This document shows positions 35,069 through 44,804 of a stretch of DNA of 64,000 nt, piece after piece; within the stretch, counting starts at the first letter, position 1, and every line of letters begins with the position of its first letter. Source of the stretch: an uncultured Tropicimonas sp. (GTDB lineage Bacteria > Pseudomonadota > Alphaproteobacteria > Rhodobacterales > Rhodobacteraceae); NCBI GenBank assembly GCA_947497945.1, contig CANMIP010000011.1, positions 108,448-172,447 on the forward strand, read 5' to 3'. The position numbers and the translations under genes were made by a program. The notes under the pieces were generated by a model. The model was not told the DNA's origin and searched no databases. It saw nothing but the letters and a program-made list of their open reading frames with translations.

Positions 35069-36571
35069 TCAGCCGGGCGGGGCCACCCCAAGGATCACGT
35101 GGCTTTCGCCGTCATGGAGCGTCGACAGCCCCGCGCAGGGCGCCGATGGCAGGTTGGCCTTCTCCGCGAGGACATGGGTGATCCGGTAACGGGCAAGGGT
35201 GTCGCCCAGGGCCGCGCAATCCATGGCGCGTTCCGACGGGAATGTCCTCTCGGCAAGCTGCAGCCGCCGGTCCCACTCGATCACTTCCCGGTCGAGATAG
35301 GGGTGGGTCTTCCTGGTGACGAATTGCGGCACCATCGCGTCGAGCCGGAAATCGGCCATGTCGGGCGGCGTGAGGTAGACATCGTCCAGCTGTCGATGCG
35401 CAAGCGCGAAGGCGACGTGATCCGGCAGGGTGCCGGCGGAGATCGCCCGAACCTTCTGCGCGAAGCCATCCATCGCGGCCCATCCGGCCCAGAGCAGCGC
35501 AACGGTTGTCACGCCGAGGACCAGCCGACGATCCCGCACAAGCCCGAGCAGCCGCTCCAGCAGCCAGCCGACAAGGATCGCGGCGGCGACGGGAACGATA
35601 ATGATCGAGCTGCGCCAGGGGGCCATGAGGGCCAGTTCGGCATTGCCGGTCAGGGCAACGATTGCGGTCCCGCCCGTGGCCAGGAGCAGGAGGGCCCCAA
35701 GCAGCCCGCGCAGAAAGCCGCGCGGCGCGACGGCAAAGGCGGCAAGCGCCAGGACGAGTTTGCGCAGCACGGTCATATCGGCCCATTGCCACGGGTCGGA
35801 ATGGTGCGGGATGCGCTCGAAGGCAAGGATGCGGTTGGCCTGGGCGAAGAGCTCCGGATCGGTTGGTGCGAAGCGGAAGGCAAGGTCCAGCGGCGGCAGG
35901 ACGAGCAAGGCCAGCGCAGCTGCGGCGGCCATGACGGGCAGGTGTTCGCCGGCGCGCCAGCGGTCCCAGAGGATCACGGCCACACCGATCCCGGAAAGCA
36001 GGACATATGCCGGGTGAAACGCAGCCGGCAATGCCATGACGAGCAGGGCGATGGGGCGGCGGCGCATCGCGAGCAGGATCGCGGGCAGGAAGAGGATGCC
36101 GAGTTCCGAGGGCTGCAGGTAGCCGCGCATCATGTATTGACCGGCGACGCCCCGCAGACTGTCCTCCTGGGATGGATGGACCAGCCCCACAAAGCAGGCG
36201 GCGGCAATGAGGAGAAAGACGGCGCGATTTCCATGCGTCGGCGCCATCCGGCGTGCAATTTCAAGCAGAGATACCGCCATGATGGCCAGCAGCGCCGCTT
36301 CAAGGACGTAGAAGAGCAGAGGGTCGGCCCAGGCCGCAATCGCATGTACCAGGGCCGTGAAGAGCGGCAGGCCGTCCGCCGTCCCGGCCGTCCAGTCGGA
36401 TCCGAGCCGCTCGGGAAAGGCCGTCGCCAGGCCGTGCAGGAACTTGGTGTTCTGGTTCTGGTAATAGAGCGGCGCCATCCAGACCGCTGCGATGAACATC
36501 GCGCAAAAGGCTGCCCGGATCGCGACGAGCGTCGATCTGGAGAGGCTGTCCGGCCGGGGCGGTATCGTCAT
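35069..36571 (-). CDS. Polytopic membrane protein, unknown function
   Basis: A 500-residue integral membrane protein with around ten hydrophobic helices, and a C-terminal soluble part starting near LPDHVAFALAHRQLDDVYLT. The layout, a helix-rich body with a polar end, resembles GT-C glycosyltransferase-like or mannosyltransferase-like proteins, but I recognise no diagnostic motif. Loops after the first helix contain YYQNQNTKFLHGLATAFPER and a later SQEDSLRGVAGQYMMRGYLQ. The ATG at 36571 was chosen because the frame further upstream runs into the TrcR-like gene on the same strand. The recR gene converges on it 6 bases away. Confidence 0.65.
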   Translation of the reverse strand: MTIPPRPDSLSRSTLVAIRAAFCAMFIAAVWMAPLYYQNQNTKFLHGLATAFPERLGSDWTAGTADGLPLFTALVHAIAAWADPLLFYVLEAALLAIMAVSLLEIARRMAPTHGNRAVFLLIAAACFVGLVHPSQEDSLRGVAGQYMMRGYLQPSELGILFLPAILLAMRRRPIALLVMALPAAFHPAYVLLSGIGVAVILWDRWRAGEHLPVMAAAAALALLVLPPLDLAFRFAPTDPELFAQANRILAFERIPHHSDPWQWADMTVLRKLVLALAAFAVAPRGFLRGLLGALLLLATGGTAIVALTGNAELALMAPWRSSIIIVPVAAAILVGWLLERLLGLVRDRRLVLGVTTVALLWAGWAAMDGFAQKVRAISAGTLPDHVAFALAHRQLDDVYLTPPDMADFRLDAMVPQFVTRKTHPYLDREVIEWDRRLQLAERTFPSERAMDCAALGDTLARYRITHVLAEKANLPSAPCAGLSTLHDGESHVILGVAPPG

Positions 36572-36608
36572 TGCGTACGCTCCTGCAAGATTGGCCGGAG
36601 GGGAACGG

Positions 36609-36629
36609 GCCGGGGCAGGGAGCCCCGGC
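36609..36629. terminator. Perfect hairpin after the TrcR-like gene
   Basis: GCCGGGGC (36609-36616) and GCCCCGGC (36622-36629) form an 8-bp stem with loop AGGGA, 10 bases beyond the TrcR-like stop on the minus strand. No T-tract follows, so termination may need Rho, or the hairpin may only protect the RNA end. Confidence 0.5.
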
Positions 36630-36638
36630 AGCCGCGTT

Positions 36639-37397
36639 CTAGCGGTTGTCGTCCTCGTCCTCGTCTTCGTCGGACTCTTTGTCCGGCAGGTTGAAGAAGC
36701 TGTCCGCATCGACGATCGGGTCCTGGTCGTCGTCGCGCGGATCGCCGCCCAGCGTGAAGGTCTCCAGACCGGAGATCGAGCTCGGGATCTTCGGCTCCGG
36801 CTCGGCGGCCAGCGATTGTTCGGTCGAGACCAGCTTGCGGCGCTCGTCATCGGTCATCACGTCGCCCTCGGTTGCGCGCTTGGCGGCGGCCTTCTGCACG
36901 ACGGCATCAAGCTCGGTCTGCTTGCACAGGCCAAGTGCCACCGGGTCGATGGGCTGCATGTTGGAAATGTTCCAATGCGTGCGCTCACGGATCGACTGGA
37001 TGGTCGGCTTGGTCGTGCCGACCAGCTTCGAGATCTGGCCATCGGTCAGCTCGGGGTGGAACTTGACCAGCCAGAGGATCGAATTCGGGCGATCCTGGCG
37101 CTTGGAGAGCGGGGTGTAGCGCGGGCCACGGCGCTTCTCTTCGCCAACAGCGGCGGCGTTGTACTTGAGCTTGAGTTTGTGGGTTGGGCTCTGCTCGGCC
37201 CGGTCGATCTCGATCTGGTCGAGCTGGTTGTTGGCGACGGGGTCGAAGCCCTTCACGCCGGCGGCAACGTCGCCATCGGCGATGCCCTGGACTTCCAACT
37301 CGTGCAGCCCACAGAAATCGGCGATCTGCCTGAAGCTGATCGTCGTGTTGTCGACCAGCCAGACGGCGGTCGCCTTTGCCATGAGCGGCTTGTTCAT
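36639..37397 (-). CDS. TrcR-like cell-cycle transcriptional regulator (DUF1013)
   Basis: A 252-residue protein of the alphaproteobacterial DUF1013 family, annotated as TrcR. It opens with KPLMAKATAVWLVDNTTISF and has a helix-turn-helix-like block containing KRQDRPNSILWLVKFHPELT and GQISKLVGTTKPTIQSIRER. The final 50 residues are extremely acidic (DKESDEDEDEDD). The family is nearly confined to alphaproteobacteria and is tied to cell-cycle control in some. It lies alone between a membrane protein and a secreted RNase. Confidence 0.85.
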   Translation of the reverse strand: MNKPLMAKATAVWLVDNTTISFRQIADFCGLHELEVQGIADGDVAAGVKGFDPVANNQLDQIEIDRAEQSPTHKLKLKYNAAAVGEEKRRGPRYTPLSKRQDRPNSILWLVKFHPELTDGQISKLVGTTKPTIQSIRERTHWNISNMQPIDPVALGLCKQTELDAVVQKAAAKRATEGDVMTDDERRKLVSTEQSLAAEPEPKIPSSISGLETFTLGGDPRDDDQDPIVDADSFFNLPDKESDEDEDEDDNR

Positions 37398-37519
37398 TTC
37401 TGCCTCCTTCGCACAATTCTCCCGTGGCCGGGAAACGGCCGCGACCTTTCGGGCCGCTTTTCCTCGTTTTCGGGAATTGTGGGGGATATAAGCCCGATAA
37501 GCCAGAAAGGGAAGTGCAA

Positions 37520-38149
37520 ATGCGTTGGTTGGTTATGTGGGCGACTCTTGCGGGGGCGGCTTTCGCGGATGGCGAGACGCCGGGGGATTTCGACTATTAT
37601 GTCATGGCCCTGAGCTGGACGCCGAATTTCTGCACCCTGGAGGGAGATGCGAAGGGCTATGAGCAATGCGACACCGGCACCGGGCATGGCTGGGTGCTGC
37701 ACGGGCTCTGGCCGCAATATGAAGATGGCTGGCCGGCGCATTGCCCGTCCAACGAGCGCAACCCGTCCAAGGGCGAGACGGCGGCGATGGCCGATGTCAT
37801 GGGGTCGTCGGGGCTGGCCTGGTATCAGTGGAAGAAGCACGGGCGCTGCTCGGGCCTGTCTTCGGATGCGTATTTCGCTCTGTCGCGGGAGGCCTATAAC
37901 AGCGTCACCCGGCCCGAAGTGCTGCGCAAGCTGGACAAGACGGTGGCGGTTCCGGCCAGCGTGATCGAGGAGGCCTGGCTGGAGGCCAATCCGAAGTTGA
38001 AAGCGGATATGCTGACGGTAACCTGCAAGGATGGCCGCATCGCGGAGACGCGGATCTGTTTCAGCAAGGGGTTGGTGCCGCGCTATTGCGCCTCCAGGGC
38101 GTCGCGGGACTGCACCTTGACCGACGCGCTGCTCGATCCGGTCCGGTAA
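37520..38149 (+). CDS. Secreted ribonuclease T2
   Basis: A 209-residue exported RNase T2. The signal peptide MRWLVMWATLAGAAFA ends near AFA. The two catalytic segments are intact: GHGWVLHGLWPQYEDG with the first His, and WKKHGRC with the second His and Lys. Cysteines consistent with disulfides are FCTLEG, CPSNE, RCSG, TCKDG, RICFS and two near the C-terminus. The enzyme degrades RNA outside the cytoplasm, perhaps for phosphate or nucleotide scavenging. AAAGGGAAG precedes the ATG at 37520. Confidence 0.93.
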   Translation: MRWLVMWATLAGAAFADGETPGDFDYYVMALSWTPNFCTLEGDAKGYEQCDTGTGHGWVLHGLWPQYEDGWPAHCPSNERNPSKGETAAMADVMGSSGLAWYQWKKHGRCSGLSSDAYFALSREAYNSVTRPEVLRKLDKTVAVPASVIEEAWLEANPKLKADMLTVTCKDGRIAETRICFSKGLVPRYCASRASRDCTLTDALLDPVR

Positions 38150-38154
38150 AAGCG

Positions 38155-38182
38155 TCAGGCCCGACGAGATTGCCGGGCCTGA
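38155..38182. terminator. Stem-loop between convergent RNase T2 and aquaporin genes
   Basis: TCAGGCCCG (38155-38163) pairs with CGGGCCTGA (38174-38182) around a 10-base loop. It lies 6 bases after the RNase T2 stop and before the convergent aqpZ end, so it could end both transcripts. T-tracts are weak. Confidence 0.5.
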
Positions 38183-38214
38183 GCCTTGGTCATGGACCTT
38201 GCGGCCGTGTCCGA

Positions 38215-38919
38215 TCAGCTCGCGTCGTCGATCTGGTCCGGTTCGATCATCTTCCAGATCATGGCCCCGAGAGCCGCCCCGGCCAGCGGCGCCAGCCAGA
38301 ACAGCCAGAGCTGCAGGATCGCGGTGCCACCGCCAAACAGGGCAACGCCGGTCGAGCGCGCCGGGTTGACCGACGTATTGGTGACCGGGATCGAGATCAG
38401 GTGGATGAGCGTCAGGCCGAGACCGATGGCGATGGGCGCAAAGGCCGCGTTGGCGTTCTTCGACGTGGCGCCGAGGATGATGAGCAGGAACATCGCCGTC
38501 ATCACGATTTCGGTCACAAGCGCCGCGAAGACGCCGTAGCCGCCCGGCGAGGCGGAGCCATAGCCGTTCAGCGCGAAATTGCCGGAGGAGGAGAACCCTT
38601 CGGCGCCATTCGCGATGATCCAGAGGATGAAGCCGGCGACGAGCCCGCCGAGGACCTGTGCGCCCCAATAGGGAAAGAGGTCGGCGCGGTCATGTTTGCC
38701 GGCCATCGTGAGGCCGAGGGTGACGGCTGGATTGAAATGGCCTCCCGAGATGTGGCCCACGGCGAAGGCCATGGTCATAACGGTCAGGCCGAAGGCGAGC
38801 GAAACGCCGAGCCAGCCGATCCCGACATCGAGATTGCCGGTCGCGAGCACGGCCGCGCCGCAGCCGCCGAGTACCAGCCAGAAGGTTCCGAGGAATTCGG
38901 CATAGAGTTTTTTGGTCAT
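38215..38919 (-). CDS. aqpZ: Aquaporin Z
   Basis: A 234-residue six-helix water channel. Both half-helix motifs are present: [12 protein letters not shown] and [18 protein letters not shown]. The arginine after the second NPA (NPAR) that forms the selectivity filter is kept. The start [20 protein letters not shown] is typical. An in-frame start 33 bases upstream was not used because the conserved N-terminus begins at 38919. Confidence 0.95.
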   Translation of the reverse strand: MTKKLYAEFLGTFWLVLGGCGAAVLATGNLDVGIGWLGVSLAFGLTVMTMAFAVGHISGGHFNPAVTLGLTMAGKHDRADLFPYWGAQVLGGLVAGFILWIIANGAEGFSSSGNFALNGYGSASPGGYGVFAALVTEIVMTAMFLLIILGATSKNANAAFAPIAIGLGLTLIHLISIPVTNTSVNPARSTGVALFGGGTAILQLWLFWLAPLAGAALGAMIWKMIEPDQIDDAS

Positions 38920-39026
38920 GAGCAATTCCTGAATCTTTGTTCGATGCGGCAATCTCCCACCGCACGGGACGCAGCCTGCGTCAGAATCGCCCAGCCATGA
39001 AGCCTTTCCTCGCGGCAGGCCCGATC

Positions 39027-40016
39027 TCAGCCGATTTTCAGTACAATCTTGCCGATATGATCGGAGCTTTCCATCCGCGCATGCGCGCTTGCGGCCTCTT
39101 CAAGCGGGAATTCGGAATCGATCAGCGGCGCGATTGCTCCGGCATCCAGCAGCGGCCAGACCTTTTCCTTGAGCGCCTCGGCGATCCGCGCCTTGGCGAG
39201 ATTCGATTGCGGGCGCAGGGTCGAGCCGGTGAGCGTCAGCCGGCGCAGCATGATCTGTGCGAAGTTGAGCTCGGCCTTGGGACCATGCAGGAAGGCGATG
39301 AAAACCATCCGGCCGTCATCCGCCATTGCCTTGATGTTGCGTGGGATATAGTCGCCGCCGACCATGTCGAGCACGAGGTCCGCGCCGCCCTCGGCGCGCA
39401 GGATGGGGACGAAATCCTCCTCGCGGTAATTGATCGCCCGCTCGGCCCCGAGCCGGGTGCAGGCGTCGCACTTCTCTTCCGAGCCGGCCGTGGCAAAGAC
39501 CCGGGCGCCGAAGGCCGCGGCGAGCTGGATCGCTGTCGTGCCGATCCCCGACGAGCCGCCATGGACAAGAAACCGCTCGCCCGCCTTCAGGGCGCCGCGC
39601 TCGAAAACGTTGGACCAGACGGTGAAATACGTCTCCGGCAGGCAGGCCGCATCGCGCAGTCCCATTCCGGCCGGGATGGGCAGGGCATGGTCCGCGGGCG
39701 CGGTGACATATTCGGCATATCCGCCACCCGGGAGCAATGCACAGACCTTGTCGCCCGGTTTCCACTGGCTCACGGCCGGTCCGACCGCGACCACCTCGCC
39801 CGACGCTTCCAGCCCGGGCAGGTCGCTCGCTTCGGGTGGCGCCTTGTAGAGACCGGCGCGTTGCAGCGCGTCGGGCCGGTTCACACCGACCCATTCCGTC
39901 CGGATCAGGATTTCGCCGAGCCCCGGCTGCGGCAGCTCCCGCGTCACGGGCTGGAGCACTTCCGGCCCGCCGGGCTTGCTGATCTCGACGGCGCGCATCT
40001 CTACGGGCAGGTTCAT
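39027..40016 (-). CDS. NAD(P)H quinone oxidoreductase, zinc-free MDR type
   Basis: A 329-residue medium-chain reductase. It shows the family opening [31 protein letters not shown], and the nucleotide-binding region [20 protein letters not shown]. It lacks the structural zinc cysteines of alcohol dehydrogenases. It probably reduces quinones or similar electrophiles. The ATG at 40016 is chosen over a GTG 9 bases upstream because AAGGAG overlaps that GTG and is at the right distance from the ATG. Confidence 0.88.
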   Translation of the reverse strand: MNLPVEMRAVEISKPGGPEVLQPVTRELPQPGLGEILIRTEWVGVNRPDALQRAGLYKAPPEASDLPGLEASGEVVAVGPAVSQWKPGDKVCALLPGGGYAEYVTAPADHALPIPAGMGLRDAACLPETYFTVWSNVFERGALKAGERFLVHGGSSGIGTTAIQLAAAFGARVFATAGSEEKCDACTRLGAERAINYREEDFVPILRAEGGADLVLDMVGGDYIPRNIKAMADDGRMVFIAFLHGPKAELNFAQIMLRRLTLTGSTLRPQSNLAKARIAEALKEKVWPLLDAGAIAPLIDSEFPLEEAASAHARMESSDHIGKIVLKIG

Positions 40017-40084
40017 CTCGGGCACTCCTTTTCAGCTTGCCCCGCTTCTGCCCCGTCTCGCGCCCCGGTGCAATCGCTGCACAA

Positions 40085-40795
40085 TCACCGGCCGGGCGTC
40101 TCGTCGTCGCTCCAGCGTCCCGGGAAGCCTTCCCCGCGCTTGCGGGGCGCGCGGATCTGGCCGGCAAGCCAGTTCGGGCCGGCAAAGATCAGCTTCATCA
40201 CCGGGTTTCCCGTCACTCGCGCGCGGACGCGTTCGAGATTCATCACGTCATCGACCCGCGCATCGAGGAATTCCCAGGTCCGTTCGGCGTTTTCGCTCTC
40301 GTCGCCGAGCCAGTAGAGAATCGTCGAGGAATAGACGCCGGCCAGCGAAGCGCGCTTGGTGTACCAGTTGATGTCCTCGGCATTGTCGCCGAGCGCGTTC
40401 CAGATCTTGTCGGCAGTGCCCCAGATCGCCCGGGCGCCATCGCCGGCATAGGGGGGCAGCGAGAACAGCGCCGAGCCTCGGCGGACGGCCTCGCGATCCT
40501 CGATCGCTTCGATGCGGAAACGGATCGCCTTGGCGATGCGGTCCCGCAGGCGCAGCGTCGGAAGGTCCTCCAGCGCGAGGCGGCGCAGCATTTCTGCGTC
40601 GCCGCGCTCGTGGTAGGCCAGCGCGAGGTCCACCGCGCCGCGCGGGCAGATCACGCGGGCAACTTCGGTGTCGATCTCCGCATCGCGGGCGGCGGCGCGG
40701 AAGGTCTCCTCACTCCAGCCGTCAAAGGTGACATGCATCAGTGCGGCGTCGAGCAGTTTCGATTTCAGTTCGGCCTGCGGCTCGGTTTCAGTCAT
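40085..40795 (-). CDS. COQ9-like ubiquinone biosynthesis protein
   Basis: A 236-residue protein of the COQ9 family, which has a TetR-like helical fold that binds a lipid rather than DNA and assists the COQ7 hydroxylase in making ubiquinone. Visible are [20 protein letters not shown], a central [20 protein letters not shown], and [20 protein letters not shown] before the membrane-binding C-terminal region. It is divergent from rpsU. Confidence 0.88.
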   Translation of the reverse strand: MTETEPQAELKSKLLDAALMHVTFDGWSEETFRAAARDAEIDTEVARVICPRGAVDLALAYHERGDAEMLRRLALEDLPTLRLRDRIAKAIRFRIEAIEDREAVRRGSALFSLPPYAGDGARAIWGTADKIWNALGDNAEDINWYTKRASLAGVYSSTILYWLGDESENAERTWEFLDARVDDVMNLERVRARVTGNPVMKLIFAGPNWLAGQIRAPRKRGEGFPGRWSDDETPGR

Positions 40796-40832
40796 GAATG
40801 TCTCTCGTCTGGGCGAATCGTTGCGGCGAAGG

Positions 40833-40860
40833 TAGACAGGCCAGCCATGCTTTGCTATAG
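40833..40860 (+). promoter_or_regulatory. Likely rpsU promoter
   Basis: TAGACA at 40833-40838 and CTATAG at 40855-40860 are 16 bases apart and resemble sigma-70 -35 and -10 elements. Transcription from here would start about 45 bases before the rpsU ATG. Confidence 0.4.
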
Positions 40861-40912
40861 GGGCCCCTCCTGCAATCATTGCAACTCTTACAAGAAAGGT
40901 GGTGACAACCAC

Positions 40913-41119
40913 ATGCAGGTTAGTGTTCGCGACAACAATGTCGATCAGGCGCTCCGCGCTCTGAAGAAGAAGCTGCAACGGGAAGGCGTTTTCCGTGAGA
41001 TGAAGCTCAAGCAGCACTTCGAGAAACCTTCTGAGAAGAAGGCGCGCGAGAAAGCCGAGGCGATTCGCCGTGCACGCAAGCTGGCGCGGAAGAAAGCGCA
41101 GCGCGAAGGCCTCCTCTGA
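40913..41119 (+). CDS. rpsU: 30S ribosomal protein S21
   Basis: A 68-residue basic ribosomal protein. It begins [20 protein letters not shown] and ends in the lysine/arginine-rich helix [28 protein letters not shown] precedes the start. Unlike in enterobacteria it is not in an rpsU-dnaG-rpoD operon; it stands alone with its own terminator. Confidence 0.97.
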   Translation: MQVSVRDNNVDQALRALKKKLQREGVFREMKLKQHFEKPSEKKAREKAEAIRRARKLARKKAQREGLL

Positions 41120-41190
41120 GACGGGGATGCCAAACGGCGCCGTCTTGAAGGCGCATGAGAGATCGACATGGCGAACGCCTTGTCACGGAA

Positions 41191-41220
41191 CCCCCGGCGC
41201 AAGCGCGGGGGTTTTTCTTT
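41191..41220 (+). terminator. Strong rpsU terminator
   Basis: CCCCC (41191-41195) pairs with GGGGG (41207-41211), extended by an inner GCG/CGC pair around a CAAG loop with one bulged G, and is followed by TTTTTCTTT. This is a textbook Rho-independent terminator, 71 bases after the rpsU stop. Confidence 0.9.
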
Positions 41221-41232
41221 GGGACTTCGCGT

Positions 41233-41679
41233 CTAGGGCAGTGTGCCACCGAGGACGTAACGCAGGATCTGCACGACCTGCTCCGGCGTCTCGGTCACGG
41301 CGAGCGCCGCGGCATCGACCTCCTTCAGCGCGTGTTGGTGGTCGGGCCCGTGCATCACGACGAGGGACTTGCCGAGCGCCGCCGCATATCCCGCATCGAA
41401 GGCCGCGTTCCACTGCTTGTATTTCTCGCCGAAGCGGACAACCACGATATCCGCTTGCTCCAATCCGCGCCGGGTCCGGATCGCGTTGACCTTGGCGCCC
41501 TTGTTGTCGTGCCAGAACTTGTCCGGTTCCGCCCCGAGAATTGCCACGCCGCAATCGTCGCTTGCGGCGTGATCGGTGACGGGGCTGTCGAAGGACACAT
41601 CAAGCCCGGCGGCCCCGTCGATGATTTGTTCGCGCCAGTCGGTGTGGATTTCACCCGACAGATACACCTTGATCGTCAT
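41233..41679 (-). CDS. YtoQ-family protein
   Basis: A 148-residue protein of the YtoQ family, which has a nucleoside 2-deoxyribosyltransferase-like fold. It starts MTIKVYLSGEIHTDWREQI and contains DSPVTDHAASDDCG, ADIVVVRFGEKYKQWNAAFD and a GKSLVVMHGPDHQHALKEVD block. The reaction is not established. Of two adjacent ATG codons the second (41679) is at the better distance from GGGGGAGG. Confidence 0.8.
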   Translation of the reverse strand: MTIKVYLSGEIHTDWREQIIDGAAGLDVSFDSPVTDHAASDDCGVAILGAEPDKFWHDNKGAKVNAIRTRRGLEQADIVVVRFGEKYKQWNAAFDAGYAAALGKSLVVMHGPDHQHALKEVDAAALAVTETPEQVVQILRYVLGGTLP

Positions 41680-41708
41680 CATTCCTCCCCCGGCGCGATG
41701 GCCCGGTC

Positions 41709-42308
41709 TCAGGCCGGCACGGAATGCGCGCGGCTCAGGTTCCACCAGATACGATAGCATTCCAGAAGTGCAAGCGGTGCGAAATGCAAGATGGCGGCGG
41801 CCGGGTGGTCCCAATTGTGCAGAGCAGCCCAGTGCAGCAGCGTCAACACGGCGGCGGGGTAGGTCCAGCGTTGCAGGGACTTCCAGGCTTTCGGGCCCAT
41901 CCGCCGGATGGCGCCGTTGAAGGAGGTCACGGCGAGCGGAATGAAGATGAAGAAGGCGAGCCATCCGGTCCACATGTCGAAATGCGTGGCCTGGGAGAGG
42001 ATGCGATCGAGCACGCCCGTGTCGATCACATAGAAGATCGTGTGCAGCGCGGCATAGCCGAACGCGGCGACACCGAAATAGCGCCGGTTCTTCACCATCC
42101 AGCGCGGACCGCGCCAGCCGGGCAGGAGAAGTGTGAGCGGCGTGGCCATCATGGCGATGATCATGAACCGGGCCGCGAACTCGCCGGTCGGGTGCAGGAG
42201 TCGGTGGAGGATCCGCGGATCGGCGGCGGAGTTGATCTCGGTGAGCATGCCGATCGCGGGCAGGGCGAGGAGCGTCCAGAGGAGGTAGGGGGAGAGGCGT
42301 TTGAGCAT
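41709..42308 (-). CDS. Ferric reductase-like membrane protein (MsrQ-like)
   Basis: A 199-residue membrane protein of about six helices with the ferric reductase-like transmembrane domain. Histidines that could bind b-type heme occur in FGYAALHTIFYVID, SQATHFDMWTGW and LLHWAALHNWDHPAA. The last two match the spacing seen in MsrQ/YedZ proteins, which pass electrons to a periplasmic partner. No MsrP-like catalytic gene is adjacent, so the partner is unknown. Confidence 0.75.
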   Translation of the reverse strand: MLKRLSPYLLWTLLALPAIGMLTEINSAADPRILHRLLHPTGEFAARFMIIAMMATPLTLLLPGWRGPRWMVKNRRYFGVAAFGYAALHTIFYVIDTGVLDRILSQATHFDMWTGWLAFFIFIPLAVTSFNGAIRRMGPKAWKSLQRWTYPAAVLTLLHWAALHNWDHPAAAILHFAPLALLECYRIWWNLSRAHSVPA

Positions 42309-42573
42309 GGGGATTCCGTGAAATGTCTGCGCGCGTCGAGGCATGAACGCCTGGCCGGGGTGTTTCCGTCGGCGAAGCGCTTTAGAAATCGCAATTTCAT
42401 CCGGGAGCTACTTGGTCGGCGGATTCTGCCTGCGGGGCATGGCCGCCTTGTTCTCGAGATCGCCCTGGCATGGCGGCCCGTTGCCCCGATCCCGGTTAGG
42501 TGAATGTCATCCGCGCCTCCGGCAGGCAGCATCCCCCCGCTTTCCTGTGCCGTCCAAGCGGATTGCGACGCAA

Positions 42574-42602
42574 TTGACCCCAGTCAAGCACACGCCTATT
42601 GA
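42574..42602 (+). promoter_or_regulatory. Likely sigma-70 promoter of glyQ
   Basis: TTGACC (42574-42579) and TATTGA (42597-42602) are separated by exactly 17 bases. The -10 lies 53 bases before the glyQ ATG. The rest of the 347-base gap from 42309 holds no gene that I can recognise. Confidence 0.65.
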
Positions 42603-42655
42603 GGCGCGACTCCCGCGCCGGTAGCGGCGCAGCCATTCAAGACCGGGACAGCGCC

Positions 42656-43582
42656 ATGACCGAAACCAGCCGACCGACCTGTTTCCAGGAAGTGATCCTG
42701 AACCTTCAGAATTACTGGGCGGAGAAAGGCTGCGCCGTGTTGCAGCCCTATGACATGGAAGTGGGCGCCGGAACCTTCCACCCGGCCACGACCCTGCGCG
42801 CGCTCGGCTCTAACGCCTGGGCCGCCGCTTACGTCCAGCCCTCGCGCCGCCCCACGGATGGCCGCTACGGCGAGAACCCCAACCGGCTGCAGCATTATTA
42901 CCAGTACCAGGTGCTGATCAAACCGAGCCCGCCCGACCTTCAGGCGCTCTATCTCGGCTCGCTTCAGGCCATCGGCATCGACATGACCCTGCATGACATC
43001 CGCTTCGTCGAGGATGACTGGGAAAGCCCGACGCTCGGCGCCTGGGGGCTTGGCTGGGAGGTCTGGTGCGACGGCATGGAAGTCAGCCAGTTCACCTATT
43101 TCCAGCAGGTTGGCGGGCATGACTGCAAGCCGGTCTCCGGCGAACTGACCTACGGGCTGGAACGGCTGGCGATGTATGTCCTCGGCGTGGATCACGTCAT
43201 GGACATGCCCTTCAACCGCCCCGACGCGCCGATCCCGCTGACCTATGGCGACGTGTTCCGGCAGACTGAGGCCGAGTATTCGCGCTGGAATTTCGACACG
43301 GCGGATACGGATGTCCTGCTCAAGCAGTTCGAGGAAGCGGAGACGCATTGCGACTACATCCTCAGCCAGTCGCATGACGACCCCAAGACCGGCAAGCGCA
43401 TCGTCATGGCGCATCCCGCCTATGACCAGTGCATCAAGGCCTCGCACCTGTTCAACCTGCTCGACGCGCGCGGCGTGATTTCGGTCACTGAACGGCAGGC
43501 CTATATCGGCCGCGTCCGGGCACTGGCCAAGAAATGCGCCGACGCCTTCGTGCAGACCGAAGCGGGTGGCTGGAGCGCCTGA
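42656..43582 (+). CDS. glyQ: Glycine-tRNA ligase alpha subunit
   Basis: A 308-residue class II synthetase subunit holding the catalytic core of the alpha2-beta2 glycyl-tRNA synthetase. Typical stretches are [53 protein letters not shown] and [20 protein letters not shown]. The beta subunit lies 2.4 kb away, separated by marC, DUF6446 and gltS genes. The ATG at 42656 fits the family N-terminus. Confidence 0.97.
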   Translation: MTETSRPTCFQEVILNLQNYWAEKGCAVLQPYDMEVGAGTFHPATTLRALGSNAWAAAYVQPSRRPTDGRYGENPNRLQHYYQYQVLIKPSPPDLQALYLGSLQAIGIDMTLHDIRFVEDDWESPTLGAWGLGWEVWCDGMEVSQFTYFQQVGGHDCKPVSGELTYGLERLAMYVLGVDHVMDMPFNRPDAPIPLTYGDVFRQTEAEYSRWNFDTADTDVLLKQFEEAETHCDYILSQSHDDPKTGKRIVMAHPAYDQCIKASHLFNLLDARGVISVTERQAYIGRVRALAKKCADAFVQTEAGGWSA

Positions 43583-43614
43583 TGACGCCCCCCCGGCAGA
43601 TGTGCCGGCTGGCC

Positions 43615-44247
43615 TCAGGCCAGCCCGGGCAGCAGGGCTTTGAGCCCGGTCGCGATCATGTCGATCGCGATGGCGGCCAGGATCATGCCCATCAGCCGGC
43701 TCATGATCACCTTCGCCGTACCCGACAGGTGCTTGCCGATATCGCCGGCAAACCAGAACACGATTGCGATTGCCGCCACGATGCCGCCGAATACCGTGAA
43801 ATAGGTGATCCAGCCGCCAAGCCCCTGCGCCTGGCTGGAGAACAGGATCAGCGTCGTGATCGTGCCCGGCCCGACCAGGATCGGGAAGGTCAGCGGATAG
43901 AAGGCGACCGTCGCCGCGTCCGGATAGCTGTCTTTCTCGCCCTCGGTCCCGTGATGGGACGCGCTCTCGCCGCCATTGAGCATGTTGAGCGCGATCAGCA
44001 GCACGACCAGGCCGCCGGCGACTCGGAAGTCATCCACGCTGATGCCGAAGAGCTTGAGGATCGCGGAGCCCGCGAAGGCGATGATCACGCCCATAATCGC
44101 CACGTAGCTGGCCGTCTTCAGCGCGATGGCGCGCTGTGCCGAGGGTGTCACGCCATCCGTCACGCCAAGGAAGACCGGCAGGTTGGTGACCGGGTTCATG
44201 ATGGCGAAGAGTGCGCCAAAGAACTTGATGGCGAAATCCGGGTCCAT
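43615..44247 (-). CDS. MarC-family membrane protein
   Basis: A 210-residue six-helix membrane protein of the MarC family. The conserved opening FFGALFAIMNPVTNLPVFLG and later TVAFYPLTFPILVGPGTITT are clear. Despite its historical name no antibiotic resistance function is established. It is antisense to its neighbours, an island between glyQ and the DUF6446 gene. Confidence 0.88.
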   Translation of the reverse strand: MDPDFAIKFFGALFAIMNPVTNLPVFLGVTDGVTPSAQRAIALKTASYVAIMGVIIAFAGSAILKLFGISVDDFRVAGGLVVLLIALNMLNGGESASHHGTEGEKDSYPDAATVAFYPLTFPILVGPGTITTLILFSSQAQGLGGWITYFTVFGGIVAAIAIVFWFAGDIGKHLSGTAKVIMSRLMGMILAAIAIDMIATGLKALLPGLA

Positions 44248-44336
44248 GGGTCCTGCCTCGCGCTGGGGAAACTCGTTTCCGCGCTAGCATGGCGCGAGAC
44301 CTGCGCAAAGTCCTCGTTTGACGGGAGTGCTGTGAC

Positions 44337-44804
44337 ATGAGCGGCAAGATTATCGGAGGCGGCATCGTGGCACTGGCACTGGTTGCGGGCATCGCGATCT
44401 ATTACCTGCAGGTCTACTATTATTACGAAGAGGTCGACGCCTCGGTCGAGGAAGTGGCGTTGACGCTGCTCGGCGGCGCCCCGGAGCCGATCCTGGCGGA
44501 GAATGTCGAGGCGATCGACGCCACCTCCTCGCCGATCCGCTATCGCGCCTGTTTCACCACGCCGCAATCGCTGGCGATGCTGACCGAGACCTACGAGATG
44601 TACGAGGGCGCCGAGCCGCTCGTCGCGCCGCATTGGTTCAAGTGTTTCGACGCGATGGAGGTTGGCAAGGCGCTGGAAGACGGCCGGGCGCTGGCCTTCC
44701 TGGGACAAAAGAATATCGCTCACGGTGTAGACCGCGTGGTTGCCATCCACGAGGATGGGCGCGGATTTGTCTGGCACCAGGTCAATGAGGAGATAAAGAA
44801 GTAA
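44337..44804 (+). CDS. DUF6446-type membrane-anchored protein
   Basis: A 155-residue protein with one N-terminal helix (IIGGGIVALALVAGIAIYYL) followed by a soluble domain. It carries YYYYEEVDASVEEVALTL, IDATSSPIRYRACFTTPQ and a final DRVVAIHEDGRGFVWHQVNE. It matches a small Rhodobacterales family normally found beside glyS. Function unknown. The stop shares a base with the gltS start. Confidence 0.75.
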   Translation: MSGKIIGGGIVALALVAGIAIYYLQVYYYYEEVDASVEEVALTLLGGAPEPILAENVEAIDATSSPIRYRACFTTPQSLAMLTETYEMYEGAEPLVAPHWFKCFDAMEVGKALEDGRALAFLGQKNIAHGVDRVVAIHEDGRGFVWHQVNEEIKK